From positions 3,291,694 to 3,355,693 of the forward strand of contig NZ_CH902583.1 in NCBI RefSeq assembly GCF_000152965.1: a stretch of DNA of 64,000 bases, read 5' to 3'. The number at the start of each line of letters is the position of its first letter. The first letter of the stretch is position 1. A program made the translations under genes and the position numbers. This document shows, piece after piece, positions 1 through 8,503 of this stretch. This stretch comes from Roseobacter sp. MED193. GTDB lineage: Bacteria > Pseudomonadota > Alphaproteobacteria > Rhodobacterales > Rhodobacteraceae. The notes below the pieces were generated by a model that was given only the letters and a program-made list of their open reading frames with translations, searched no databases and was not told the origin of the DNA.

Positions 1-483
1 AGAAGACAAAAGCTGATCCAGTTTGTTCCAGAGGGCCGCGCCCTCTGGCTCCCCTGTCGAGAACGTCTTGCCGCCAACGATGTTTTTCGACCAGGATAAA
101 GGAAGCTCTGACCAGTTCCGTTCGTCGAGGAACACCGGTTGCGTCAGAACCCTGCATCCGATCAAGCTTTGCGGGCTGACGCGTTCATCTTTTCGATAGT
201 TTTGAATGAACGCGACGAAATCGGTCAGGCTTGCAACGCCGTTTGCCTGCCCGAACGCGTCCCAGGCAATCTTGATTGGCAAAATGGTTGCCGTCGATAG
301 GACGCCGAAGCCCCCGATAATATTTCGCGGTGATTTCAATCGAAAAACAAAGAATTCGCCGGGGGTTATTGCTCGAAAATTTGTAGCGCTTGGCTGCCAG
401 AAGTTCACTTCGGAATGTGGAGAGCTCCTATACAGAAAATCGAACCATCGGTTATCTGTGTTGGAAATGAAGAGATTGACCAT
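1..483 (-). CDS. HNH restriction endonuclease-like protein, N-terminal part (runs off the left edge)
   Basis: Reading the minus strand from an ATG at 483 gives an open frame of 161 codons to the window edge, with no stop. The start resembles the N-terminal domain of COG3440-type predicted restriction endonucleases: MVNLFISNTDNRWFDFL, then a VNFWQPS segment, an FRLKSPRNIIGGFG segment, LPIKIAWDAFG, and IGCRVLTQPVFLDE followed by NW and WSKNIVGGKTF. In that family this region is a nucleic-acid-recognition module and the HNH nuclease lies at the C-terminus, which is outside the window, so the catalytic part cannot be judged. It points away from the prophage genes to its right. Family assignment is from recalled motif similarity and is fairly sure; a role in defence against foreign DNA is inference. 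Confidence 0.75.
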   Translation of the reverse strand, partial: MVNLFISNTDNRWFDFLYRSSPHSEVNFWQPSATNFRAITPGEFFVFRLKSPRNIIGGFGVLSTATILPIKIAWDAFGQANGVASLTDFVAFIQNYRKDERVSPQSLIGCRVLTQPVFLDERNWSELPLSWSKNIVGGKTFSTGEPEGAALWNKLDQLLSS

Positions 484-602
484 GTTTCCCGAAATACCTC
501 ATGAACCCAAGGGTAAGGCTACGAGCAAGATGCCGATCTGACAAACAGGATTGTTGTCCGTCGGGCCTTGCCAACGCGCATTTGTCAACCCGTTCTGACT
601 CT

Positions 603-647
603 GTGAGACATTTTTCGGTGAGACATCGCGAGGCGAGACAAATCCGG
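603..647. repeat. Three tandem 15-bp-period direct repeats in a gene-free stretch
   Basis: The octamer GTGAGACA occurs at 603 and 618, and GCGAGACA at 633, spaced exactly 15 bases apart. The repeats lie in the 484-902 gap between the divergent HNH gene and the ParB/methylase gene. No convincing gene, tRNA or terminator was seen in the rest of this gap. Spacing and position suit an operator or iteron array bound by a dimeric or oligomeric protein, but the binding protein is unknown. Confidence 0.45.
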
Positions 648-902
648 CGCTGAGCGGTAAAAGTTCGATATACTCGCGAGAGAAGTGGGTGGCAGGGCGA
701 TTGTACGGGTCCTTCCTGGCCGTAAACGTATACGGGGGGGCGAGGCGCGACGCTTTCCCAGTGACACCTCACAAAATACCCGTTTCGTTTCGCTTTGACG
801 AAAACACCAAGAAAACAAGGCCTGCCGGCCTGACAACCTGCGCCTGAAGCGAAACGGGGATCCGACCCTATTTCGCTTTCACGGCATTCCAAGGACATTC
901 AC

Positions 903-2135
903 ATGGATGTGGTCGACCTGCCGCTCGAGCAGATCATTCCCTATGCGCGCAACCCGCGGAACAACGCCGAGGCTATCGCCACGGTCGCGGCCTCGATCCA
1001 GGAGTTTGGCTGGCGCCAACCCATCGTCGTGGACGAGGCGATGGTCGTTTTGGCCGGCCACACCCGGCTTGAAGCGGCGCGCAAGCTCGGCTTCAAAACA
1101 GCGCCGGTGCATATCGCGACAGGTTTGACTGCCAATCAAGCGCGTGCCTTCCGGATCATGGACAATCGCTCGGGTGAGAACGCTGAGTGGGATGAGGGGC
1201 TGTTAAACCTCGAACTCGCGGATTTGCTAGATGCGGAGTTCGACCTTGGCCTGACGGGCTTCAGCGAGGATGAGTTGAATGCGTTGATGTCCGGCTTGAA
1301 AGACGACGGTGGCCCGCAGGAAGGCGAGGACGATGTACCGGAAACACCGGAGGATCCGGTCAGCCGACCGGGCGATCTCTGGGTGCTGGGCAAGCATCGT
1401 CTGCTTTGTGGGGATGCGACGGTGGCCACAGATGTTGGGCGCGTGCTCGATGGCGTGACACCGCTTTTGATGGTGACCGATCCACCTTACGGTGTGGAAT
1501 ACGATCCCAGTTGGCGCAACGACACTGGCGCCGCTAAAACCAAGCGCACCGGAAAAGTGCTGAATGATGATCGTGCGGACTGGCGCGAGGCCTGGGCCTT
1601 GTTTCCAGGCGATGTGGCCTATGTTTGGCACGGGGCGTTGCATGCCACCACTGTTGCAGACAGCCTTGAAGTCTCCGGCTTCAACATTCGCTCCCAGATC
1701 ATCTGGGCCAAGGACCGGTTGATTTTGAGCCGTGGGGATTATCATTGGCAACACGAGCCATGCCTCTATGCCGTGAAGAAAACCGGCAAGGGCCATTGGG
1801 CGGGCGACCGAAAGCAGACGACGCTCTGGCAGATCGCGAACAAGGATCAAGATGCCGACACGGTCCACGGGACGCAAAAGCCTGTGGAATGCATGCGCCG
1901 GCCGATCTTGAACAATTCAAGCCCGGGTCAGGCGGTTTACGAGCCGTTCATGGGATCGGGCACCACGCTGATTGCGGCCGCGACGACGGGGCGGGTCTGT
2001 TACGGCATTGAGCTGAACCCGGCTTACGTCGATGTGGCGGTTGCGCGCTGGCAGAAATTCACAGGCAAGCAGGCCATTCTTGAAGGTGGCGAGCAGAGCT
2101 TCGATGCGCTGAAATCTGAGCGTGAGGCCGCATGA
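903..2135 (+). CDS. ParB/Sulfiredoxin-domain DNA adenine methyltransferase (phage)
   Basis: A 410-residue protein. Residues 1-85 form a ParB N-terminal-like domain (LEQIIPYARNPR, and AGHTRLEAA near 51-59). After a linker comes a beta-class amino-methyltransferase domain: catalytic DPPY at 193-196, SAM-binding EPFMGSGTTL near 345-355 and a GIELNP segment. DPPY indicates N6-adenine or N4-cytosine methylation of DNA; the family usually methylates adenine. ParB-methylase fusions are common just before terminase genes in alphaproteobacterial prophages, where they probably protect phage DNA from restriction or mark it for packaging. The ATG at 903 is the first start after the upstream gap. The gene overlaps the next by four bases (ATGA). 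Confidence 0.9.
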   Translation: MDVVDLPLEQIIPYARNPRNNAEAIATVAASIQEFGWRQPIVVDEAMVVLAGHTRLEAARKLGFKTAPVHIATGLTANQARAFRIMDNRSGENAEWDEGLLNLELADLLDAEFDLGLTGFSEDELNALMSGLKDDGGPQEGEDDVPETPEDPVSRPGDLWVLGKHRLLCGDATVATDVGRVLDGVTPLLMVTDPPYGVEYDPSWRNDTGAAKTKRTGKVLNDDRADWREAWALFPGDVAYVWHGALHATTVADSLEVSGFNIRSQIIWAKDRLILSRGDYHWQHEPCLYAVKKTGKGHWAGDRKQTTLWQIANKDQDADTVHGTQKPVECMRRPILNNSSPGQAVYEPFMGSGTTLIAAATTGRVCYGIELNPAYVDVAVARWQKFTGKQAILEGGEQSFDALKSEREAA

Positions 2136-2359
2136 AACAGTCCCGGCTCATGTCTCTGGTCGAGGCTATCACCAACGTGATCGTCGGCTACGGCGTTGCG
2201 GTTGTCACGCAGATCCTGATCTTTCCGATCTTTGGGCTGCAAACAACGTTGGGACAAAATCTTGTTATGGGCGGGATCTTCACGATCGTCAGCGTGTTCC
2301 GATCGTTCTGTCTGCGGCGGCTCTTTGAGGCTCTTAGGGTTGCGGGGCAGCGCCGTTAG
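2132..2359 (+). CDS. DUF7220-like small phage membrane protein
   Basis: A 75-residue protein beginning MKQSRLMSLVEAITNV, with a hydrophobic stretch (VIVGYGVAVVTQILIFPIFGL) and a second one (LVMGGIFTIVSVF) before a basic tail. It looks like the short two-helix proteins found next to phage methylases and terminases and grouped as DUF7220. Function is not known. The ATG overlaps the stop of the methylase gene, so the two are probably translationally coupled. Confidence 0.7.
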   Translation: MKQSRLMSLVEAITNVIVGYGVAVVTQILIFPIFGLQTTLGQNLVMGGIFTIVSVFRSFCLRRLFEALRVAGQRR

Positions 2360-2592
2360 TTCAGCCCAAGGCCTTTCAGGCAGCTTGCCGTATCCATCAG
2401 CTGATGGGTCGGGATCTCGACCGTAATAGTGAAGCTGTCGGCATAGGTTTTGGCGTAAACGCCACCAACGTCCATCAAGGCGGTTTCAATCTCATCGAGG
2501 ATGACGGTGATGCGGCTTCGGTCGAAATGATCGGGCAGCTTGCGAATGGCGATGCGGATGGTGCTGGTTTCCATGGCGTTGGCACCGTTCAT
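2356..2592 (-). CDS. Small hypothetical phage protein
   Basis: A 78-residue reverse-strand frame whose start ATG overlaps the stop of the gene upstream of it (ATGA at 2589-2592), which supports a two-gene unit. Sequence starts MNGANAMETSTIRIAI; a later in-frame ATG at 2574 is also possible. Alternating hydrophobic and polar residues suggest a small folded domain. Its 3' end overlaps the end of the DUF7220-like gene tail to tail. I do not recognise the family. Confidence 0.55.
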   Translation of the reverse strand: MNGANAMETSTIRIAIRKLPDHFDRSRITVILDEIETALMDVGGVYAKTYADSFTITVEIPTHQLMDTASCLKGLGLN

Positions 2593-2858
2593 TCTGCGTA
2601 TTCGCCTTCGCTGAAGGCGCTGTCGGTGATGCGCTTCAGCAGGTTTGCGTAGTGTTCGAGGGTTCCGGCATGGCCCCAGCTGACCTCGTCGGGGTGGGTG
2701 TTGAAATGCTCGTCGCTGAGCGCCTGCAGTCTGGCAAGCATCGCGTCGATCTCGGCTTTCCTGGTCATGAAGGTGTCCAGTGCGGCTTCATGATTCCGGC
2801 GCGCCTTCTCGGTGCGCAGTTGGTGGCGGGGCGTGGTTTGCGGGTTCAGGCCGGGCAT
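2589..2858 (-). CDS. Small hypothetical phage protein
   Basis: An 89-residue reverse-strand gene. I place the start at the ATG at 2858 (MPGLNPQTTPRHQ) because it follows an AAGGAGA ribosome site seven bases upstream; an earlier ATG at 2894 has no clear site. The protein is charged and mostly helical (KARRNHEAALDTFMTRKAEI), with an acidic C-terminus. It is the first gene of a two-gene reverse-strand pair between the methylase and terminase genes. Function unknown. Confidence 0.55.
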   Translation of the reverse strand: MPGLNPQTTPRHQLRTEKARRNHEAALDTFMTRKAEIDAMLARLQALSDEHFNTHPDEVSWGHAGTLEHYANLLKRITDSAFSEGEYAE

Positions 2859-2974
2859 CTTGGCGTCTCCTTCAGGTGCATCGTTTGTTGTCATCAGCTT
2901 CGCTCTGCGGGGGCTGCCTATCCAGTATAATCGATGCAATTTCAGTGCTTTGATCGACGCGAAGGGATTATCTT

Positions 2975-3571
2975 GTGTCAGCAGCGACCCAACCCATCAG
3001 CGTGATCGCTCGGCTTCTGGATCTGTCAGAACGGCGGGTCCAACAACTGAGCCGCGAAGGCGTGATCCCGAAGGCTAAGCGCGGGCAATACGACCTCATC
3101 GGGTCCGTGCGTGGCTATGTCCGCTATCTGCGTGATCAGGCCACGAAGGCGCAGGCCGGTGCGCCGGATTACGCGGCCGAGCGGGCGCGCTTTATTCGGG
3201 CGCGGGCCGACCTCGCCGAGATGGAGGCGGAGGAGAAGCGGCGCGCGCTGATCGCGGCCGAACAAATCGAGGCTGCCTGGATTGCGGTGCTTGCGCTTCT
3301 GAGAACCCGCCTGCTGGCACTGCCTGACCGGCTGGCGCCGCAGGCCTTTGACCAACCCACTGTCGGAGACACCCGGACCCTGATCCGCACTGCGATCTGC
3401 GAGGTGCTCGATGATCTCGCGCAGCCAGACATTGAACTTGAAGCCGACATTGACCTTGCAGGGGTCAGCGATCCTGAAACGGACAGTGGCGAAAGCATTG
3501 GCGGTTCTGAAGCCGCCGCCGGACTTGACGATCAGCGATTGGGCCGATCAGAACCGACGGCTGAGCTCTGA
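2975..3571 (+). CDS. Terminase small subunit (Nu1-like)
   Basis: A 198-residue protein with a GTG start. Residues 5-35 form a winged-helix or MerR-like DNA-binding segment (ISVIARLLDLSERRVQQL, then GVIPKAKRGQYDL), followed by a long charged helix (RARADLAEMEAEEKRR) and a helical dimerisation region. This is the layout of lambda Nu1-type small terminases, which bind the packaging site and recruit the large subunit. It directly precedes the large terminase. The last 160 bases overlap the annotated start of that gene in another frame. The acidic C-terminal tail may contact the large subunit. Confidence 0.82.
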   Translation: MSAATQPISVIARLLDLSERRVQQLSREGVIPKAKRGQYDLIGSVRGYVRYLRDQATKAQAGAPDYAAERARFIRARADLAEMEAEEKRRALIAAEQIEAAWIAVLALLRTRLLALPDRLAPQAFDQPTVGDTRTLIRTAICEVLDDLAQPDIELEADIDLAGVSDPETDSGESIGGSEAAAGLDDQRLGRSEPTAEL

Positions 3572-5381
3572 GGCCAGCGCAGAGCCGGGTCAATGGCGCA
3601 CGAGCCGCGCCGAATACCAGCGCGGGATCATGGATGCGATCTCAGATCCGGCAGCGGAAAGCGTCGTGATCATGTCGAGCAGCCAAATCGGGAAAAGTGA
3701 GTCGATCCTTAATATGGTCGGCTACCACATCGACCACGATCCAGCCCCGATCATGGTGGTGATGCCGACGGAACGGGATGCGGAAACCTGGTCGAAGGAC
3801 CGCTTCTCGCCGATGGCGCGGGACACGCCCTGCCTGCAGGGCAAGATCGCCGATCCGCGCTCGCGAGACGGCAACAACAAGATCCTGCACAAGCGGTTTC
3901 CGGGCGGGCATTTGACTATTGTCGGGGCCAACGCACCCTCGGGGCTTGCGAGCCGCCCGATCCGCTTGCTCTTGTGCGACGAGGTCGATCGCTATCCGTT
4001 CAGCGCAGGTGCTGAAGGCGACCCGGTCAACCTCGCGAAGAAGCGGACGGTGACATTTTGGAACCGCAAGATTGTGCTGGTCTCAACGCCGACGAACAAG
4101 GGCGCCAGCCGGATTGAGGCGGCGTTTGAGGAAAGCGATCAGCGCCGGTTTTGGGTGCCTTGCCCGACGTGTGGTCACAAACAAATCCTGACCTGGGGGC
4201 AGGTAAAATGGGACAAGGATGAAAACGGCGGCCATCGCCCTGAAACTGCGAGTTACCATTGCGCAGACTGCGACGCGCCCTGGAAGGATGAGACCCGCTG
4301 GGGTGCCATTTCCAAGGGCCGCTGGATCGCAGAGGCGCCGTTCGACGGAACGGCTGGATTCCATCTGAACGAGATCTATTCGCCCTGGGTGCGGCTAGAG
4401 GCCATGGCCAAGGCGTTTCTGTCGGCGCGTGCGGGTGGGGACGAGACCATGAAGACCTTCGTCAACACCTCGCTGGGTGAGACCTGGATGGAAAGCGGCG
4501 AGGCGCCGGACTGGCAGCGGCTTCAGGGGCTGAGAGAAGATTGGCGTGCGGGCACGGTTCCGGCGGGCGGGTTGTTTCTGACCGCGGGCGCCGACGTGCA
4601 GAAAGACCGGATTGAGGTTGATGTCTGGGCTTGGGGCAGGGGCCTGCAAAGCTGGCTCATCGATCACATCGTGATTGAGGGAGGTCCCGGAGATCAAGCA
4701 TGCTGGCAGAAGTTGACCGACCTCTTGGGCCGGACTTGGGCTCACGCCAGCGGCACGCCGATGACCATCGCGCGGCTCGCAATCGACACAGGTTACGAGA
4801 CTGCAGCGGTCTACGCTTGGGCGCGACAGGTCGGATTTGGGCAGGTGGCTCCCGTGAAAGGGCTTGAAGGCTTCAACCGTGCGAGCCCTGTCACGGGTCC
4901 GACGTTTGTCGATGCGACGATCGCGGGCAAACGTCTGCGAAGAGGGGCAAGGCTTTGGACGATCGCCACGTCGACCTTCAAGGCCGAGACTTACCGTTTC
5001 CTACGGCTTGATCCGCCGGAAACCAGCCCGAGGGATGAGGAAAAGTTCCCTCCCGGCTTTCTCCATCTGCCGGGCTGGGTCGACGCCGAATGGCTAAAGC
5101 AGTTAACGGCCGAACAACTGGTCACGGTCAAGAACAAGCGCGGGTTCGCGAAACTCGAATGGCAAAAACTGCGTGAACGCAACGAGGCGCTCGATTGCCG
5201 CGTCTATGCCCGCGCGGCCACTTGGATCCTCGGCGCAGACCGCTGGTCGGACGCGCGGTGGGAGGAATTGGCCGCACAGTTTGCTGTCTCTGAAGCCAAG
5301 GGCGCCGCCTCTGCCGGGGGCACGCAATCTGTACGCAAGGCACAGGTGCGCCGCGTTGCGCGGTCAACATACATGGGATGA
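3411..5381 (+). CDS. Terminase large subunit (GpA family)
   Basis: The motor and nuclease that packages phage DNA into proheads. The N-terminal ATPase has ISDWADQNRRLSSEASAEPG near 41-60, a Walker A-like SSSQIGKSES near 89-98, and Walker B LLLCDEVDRY near 187-195. Two CxxC zinc-binding pairs (CPTCGH and CADCDAP) follow. The C-terminal nuclease domain starts with AGADVQKDRIEVDVW near 395. At 656 residues it is the usual length for the GpA family. The ATG at 3411 gives a 161-base overlap with the small subunit; internal GTG or TTG codons around 3485-3500 are alternative starts that would leave a shorter overlap. Confidence 0.92.
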   Translation: MISRSQTLNLKPTLTLQGSAILKRTVAKALAVLKPPPDLTISDWADQNRRLSSEASAEPGQWRTSRAEYQRGIMDAISDPAAESVVIMSSSQIGKSESILNMVGYHIDHDPAPIMVVMPTERDAETWSKDRFSPMARDTPCLQGKIADPRSRDGNNKILHKRFPGGHLTIVGANAPSGLASRPIRLLLCDEVDRYPFSAGAEGDPVNLAKKRTVTFWNRKIVLVSTPTNKGASRIEAAFEESDQRRFWVPCPTCGHKQILTWGQVKWDKDENGGHRPETASYHCADCDAPWKDETRWGAISKGRWIAEAPFDGTAGFHLNEIYSPWVRLEAMAKAFLSARAGGDETMKTFVNTSLGETWMESGEAPDWQRLQGLREDWRAGTVPAGGLFLTAGADVQKDRIEVDVWAWGRGLQSWLIDHIVIEGGPGDQACWQKLTDLLGRTWAHASGTPMTIARLAIDTGYETAAVYAWARQVGFGQVAPVKGLEGFNRASPVTGPTFVDATIAGKRLRRGARLWTIATSTFKAETYRFLRLDPPETSPRDEEKFPPGFLHLPGWVDAEWLKQLTAEQLVTVKNKRGFAKLEWQKLRERNEALDCRVYARAATWILGADRWSDARWEELAAQFAVSEAKGAASAGGTQSVRKAQVRRVARSTYMG

Positions 5382-5605
5382 GTGTGGGCATGGCCGATTT
5401 GGCGACACTGAAACTCCGCCGGGAGGCTCTGACTTCGCAGCGCGCCTCGGGCGTGGCCCGGGTCAGCTACGATGGAAAGACGGTGGACTATCGCAGCCTT
5501 GCCGAGATCGACCGGGCCATCGAAGCGCTGGATCGCGAGATCGCCTTGGCAGAGGGGCGGCAGATCGTGCGCCATGTCCGCGTGACAGCGACCAAAGGCC
5601 TCTGA
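5378..5605 (+). CDS. gpW-like head-tail joining protein
   Basis: A 75-residue protein resembling lambda gpW: an N-terminal helix (LATLKLRREALTSQRASG), a beta hairpin (VARVSYDGKTVDYRS) and a C-terminal helix (EIDRAIEALDREIALAEG). gpW family proteins sit at the connector, stabilise packaged DNA and let tails attach. The start ATG overlaps the large terminase stop (ATGA); a second ATG at 5390 is possible. Its place between terminase and portal is the lambda order. Confidence 0.82.
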   Translation: MSVGMADLATLKLRREALTSQRASGVARVSYDGKTVDYRSLAEIDRAIEALDREIALAEGRQIVRHVRVTATKGL

Positions 5606-5610
5606 GCGAA

Positions 5611-7116
5611 ATGGGGATGTTTGACCTGTTCCGCCGCCCCAAGCCGGGCGGCCCTGAAGCCATGCGCGCGCGTCTCGAAGGGGCGATGGCCAAGCGCCGG
5701 CTGCGCGGTTGGAACCCACCGCTCGAGAACATCAACGCGCTGGTTGCCTCGGGTGGCCCGCGATTGCTGGCTCGATCACGCGAGTTGGTGGTGACCAACG
5801 GCTATGCTGCCAATGCCTGCGAGGCCTTTGCCGCGAACCTCGTCGGCGACGGCATCAAGCCGTCCTCGCTCATCACGGATGCGGCGCTGCGCGACCAGGT
5901 CCAGAAGCTCTGGCTCGCCTGGACGGACGAGGCGGATGCCGATGGGCTGACCGATTTCTACGGCCTGCAGGCCATGGTCGCGCGCGAGATGTTTGTGGCG
6001 GGCGAATGCTTCGTGCGGCTTCGGCCGCGCCGCGCTGAGGATGGGCTTCTGGTGCCACTGCAATTGCAGATTCTTCAGTCGGAGATGCTTCCGTTTGAGA
6101 AAACCGAGACGGATCCGAACGGCAACCGCATCCGTTGCGGGATCGAGTTTGACCTGATCGGGCGCCGGGTGGCCTATCACTTCCGCCGCCGCCATCCGGG
6201 TGACAGCACGGATCAGCGGGTGGCCGTGCCGGACACGGTGCGCGTGCCGGCCGAGGAAGTGCTGCACATCTACCGGCCGATCGATGCAGGCCAGATCAGG
6301 GGCTTGCCGCATGTGGCGCCCGCCATGGTGCGGCTGTTCCTCTTGGACCAATACGACGACGCCGAGCTTGACCGGAAGAAAACAGCCGCGATGTTCGCGG
6401 GCTTTATCACCAAGACTGCCCCCGAAGACCCGATGATGGGAGAAGGCGAAGCCGATCTTGATGGCGCGGCGATCGCCAGCCTCGAGCCCGGCACCATGCA
6501 GGTGCTGCTGCCGGGCGAGGATGTGAAGTTCTCAAGCCCCGCGGATGTGGGTGGAGGTTACGAGGCGTTCCAGTATCGTACGCTCTTGGCGGTCTCGGCC
6601 TCACTGGGTCTGCCCTATCACCTTGTCACCGGCGATGTCCGGCAGGCAAACTATTCCAGCCTGAGGGCAGAACTCGTCGAGTTCCGGCGGCGTATCGGCC
6701 AGTTGCAGCACGGCGTCATTGCCCATCAGCTTTGCCGCCCAATCTGGCGGCGTTGGCTGGAAACAGCTGTGCTGTCGGGCGCGCTGGATGCAGATCAGGT
6801 TGTCGCGCGACCCGTGCAATGGATCCCACCCCGCTGGGATTGGGTCGATCCCTTGAAGGATATCCAGGCGCAGGTTCTGGCGATGGAAGCGGGCCTGACG
6901 TCCCGGCGCAAGGTGGTCGAGGCAACGGGCTACGACATCGAAGAGGTCGACCGCGAGAATGCCTCTGACGCGAAACGGGCAGCCGATCTGGACCTGACCT
7001 ATCGCGCGAGCCCCGGCGAAACACAGGGCGCGCGCACTACGCCGACGGCCGTGCCCGACCCAAACACACCCAACGAGGACGGCAGCGGGTCGTCCACGAC
7101 ACCGCAGCAGGAGTAA
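5611..7116 (+). CDS. Phage portal protein (lambda gpB family)
   Basis: The dodecameric vertex through which DNA enters the head. I start at the ATG at 5611 (MGMFDLFRRPKPGG), which leaves 501 residues, the normal size; the open frame continues far upstream but that part overlaps the terminase and gpW genes. Recognisable portal segments are NPPLENINALVASGGPRLLARSREL, the AANACEAFAANLVGDGIKP region and GLPYHLVTGDVRQANYSSLRAEL near 330-355. The last 50 residues are a polar, low-complexity tail. It precedes the head protease as in other lambda-like head modules. Confidence 0.93.
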   Translation: MGMFDLFRRPKPGGPEAMRARLEGAMAKRRLRGWNPPLENINALVASGGPRLLARSRELVVTNGYAANACEAFAANLVGDGIKPSSLITDAALRDQVQKLWLAWTDEADADGLTDFYGLQAMVAREMFVAGECFVRLRPRRAEDGLLVPLQLQILQSEMLPFEKTETDPNGNRIRCGIEFDLIGRRVAYHFRRRHPGDSTDQRVAVPDTVRVPAEEVLHIYRPIDAGQIRGLPHVAPAMVRLFLLDQYDDAELDRKKTAAMFAGFITKTAPEDPMMGEGEADLDGAAIASLEPGTMQVLLPGEDVKFSSPADVGGGYEAFQYRTLLAVSASLGLPYHLVTGDVRQANYSSLRAELVEFRRRIGQLQHGVIAHQLCRPIWRRWLETAVLSGALDADQVVARPVQWIPPRWDWVDPLKDIQAQVLAMEAGLTSRRKVVEATGYDIEEVDRENASDAKRAADLDLTYRASPGETQGARTTPTAVPDPNTPNEDGSGSSTTPQQE

Positions 7117-7120
7117 ACCC

Positions 7121-8101
7121 ATGAAATCCTGGTACACGATCCGTGCCCGTACCTCGGGCACGGAAGTGCTGATCTATGACGAAATCGGCGCCTATGGCGT
7201 CACAGCGAAAGGGTTTCTCGCGGAACTCGGCGTATTACCCGAAGACGCTGCCATTGATCTGCGCCTCAATAGCCCCGGCGGCTCGGTCTTTGATGCCGTC
7301 GCTATTTACAACGCGCTGAAGCGGCACGCGGGCGAGATCACCGTCTGGATCGATGGCATTGCCGCCTCGGCGGCAAGCTACATCGCCATGGCGGGCGACG
7401 CGATCGTCATGCCCGAAAATGCCTTCCTGATGATCCACGACCCGTCGGGGCTGGTGATGGGCACGGCCGAGGACATGCGCGCCACGGCCGAGGCGCTCGA
7501 CAAGGTGAAGGGCAGCCTGATCCAAGGCTATGCGGGAAAATCCGGCAAGCCTGACGATGAAATCGCCGCCCTGATGGCAGCAGAAACCTGGCTTGATGCC
7601 AAAGACGCGCTGGATCTTGGCTTTATCGACCGCATTGCCGAGCCCGTGAAACTCGCCGCCTCATTTGATGTGGCGCGGTTCCGCAACGCGCCGCCCGAGT
7701 TAGTTGAGGCGGTAGGTGAACCCGATGAGCCCGCAGCCCCGGAGCCGCAGGCCGAGGGTGTTGCAGACGCCAACACCCAGCCTGACCCCGAACAATCGGC
7801 TGCGGAAGCGCCAACCGTGGCCGCAAGTGAGCCCACAATAGCCGACACTGCGACCGTGCGCGCCGAGGCCATCGCTCATGCGCGGGCCGTCATCGATCTC
7901 TGCCGTCTTGCAGGTCAGCCACAGATGGCTGGCCGCTTCCTCGAGGAGGACTTGGGTCTCGACGAGGTCCGCAATCGGCTGCTCGCGGCAAAGGCCGAGG
8001 CAACCCCTGACATCACCGCTGCCCATGCCCAACCCGGGCGCGCGGCCACCACCCAATCCTGGGGCGAGGTCATCGCCCGAACCTTCAAGACGAAAGGCTA
8101 A
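7121..8101 (+). CDS. ClpP-like prohead maturation protease
   Basis: A 326-residue head protease of the ClpP/crotonase fold. Residues 1-200 carry the protease: NSPGGSVFDAVAIYNALK near 50-67 (oxyanion region), DGIAASAASYIAMAGD near 78-93 with the likely nucleophile Ser83, and MIHDPSG near 104-110 with the likely catalytic His106. The C-terminal third (about 205-326) is Ala/Pro/Glu-rich and then helical; in this phage group that region often acts as an internal scaffold. It cleaves head proteins during assembly. It lies four bases after the portal stop. Confidence 0.92.
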   Translation: MKSWYTIRARTSGTEVLIYDEIGAYGVTAKGFLAELGVLPEDAAIDLRLNSPGGSVFDAVAIYNALKRHAGEITVWIDGIAASAASYIAMAGDAIVMPENAFLMIHDPSGLVMGTAEDMRATAEALDKVKGSLIQGYAGKSGKPDDEIAALMAAETWLDAKDALDLGFIDRIAEPVKLAASFDVARFRNAPPELVEAVGEPDEPAAPEPQAEGVADANTQPDPEQSAAEAPTVAASEPTIADTATVRAEAIAHARAVIDLCRLAGQPQMAGRFLEEDLGLDEVRNRLLAAKAEATPDITAAHAQPGRAATTQSWGEVIARTFKTKG

Positions 8102-8107
8102 CGCATC

Positions 8108-8479
8108 ATGACGACGCTTACTGAAGGCAAACACGCGGGCGGCTTCCTCGTCTGGGAAGTGCTCCGCGATTACACCCGAGATGCCGTGACCATCGCCTCC
8201 GGGGCCGGAAGGCTCGAGCCCGGCACGGTGCTCGGCAAGATCACCACGGGCGGCAAATACACCGGGCTCGCACCGGCCGCGACGAACGGCAGTCAGAATG
8301 CTGCTGGCATTCTCTGGGCCGGTGTCGATGCCTCAGCGGCCGATGCGGCTGGTGTCGTCGTCCTGCGCGGCCCCACGCTTGTGAACCAGCATGAGCTCGT
8401 CTGGCCCGACGGCGCGACCGAGGCCCAGATCACCGCCGCCACCGCGGCTTTGGCCGCACTTGGCATCATCTTGCGCTGA
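8108..8479 (+). CDS. Head decoration protein (lambda gpD-like)
   Basis: A 123-residue protein with the hallmarks of gpD: an N-terminal MTTLTEGKHAGGFLV, a central GTVLGKIT and KYTGLAPAATNGSQNAAGIL, then the VVVLRGPTLV segment. gpD trimers bind the expanded capsid and stabilise it against internal DNA pressure. It lies between protease and major capsid genes as in lambda. Confidence 0.9.
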   Translation: MTTLTEGKHAGGFLVWEVLRDYTRDAVTIASGAGRLEPGTVLGKITTGGKYTGLAPAATNGSQNAAGILWAGVDASAADAAGVVVLRGPTLVNQHELVWPDGATEAQITAATAALAALGIILR

Positions 8480-8503
8480 GCCTGAGAGAGAAAGGACATC
8501 CCC

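Noticed and set aside
206-541. 111-residue plus-strand frame near the left edge
   Set aside because: It lies opposite the much better supported minus-strand HNH endonuclease start and has no ribosome site or family-like sequence.
5173-5610. Upstream extension of the portal frame
   Set aside because: The open frame continues through the terminase and gpW genes, but family length and the ATG at 5611 support the shorter start.
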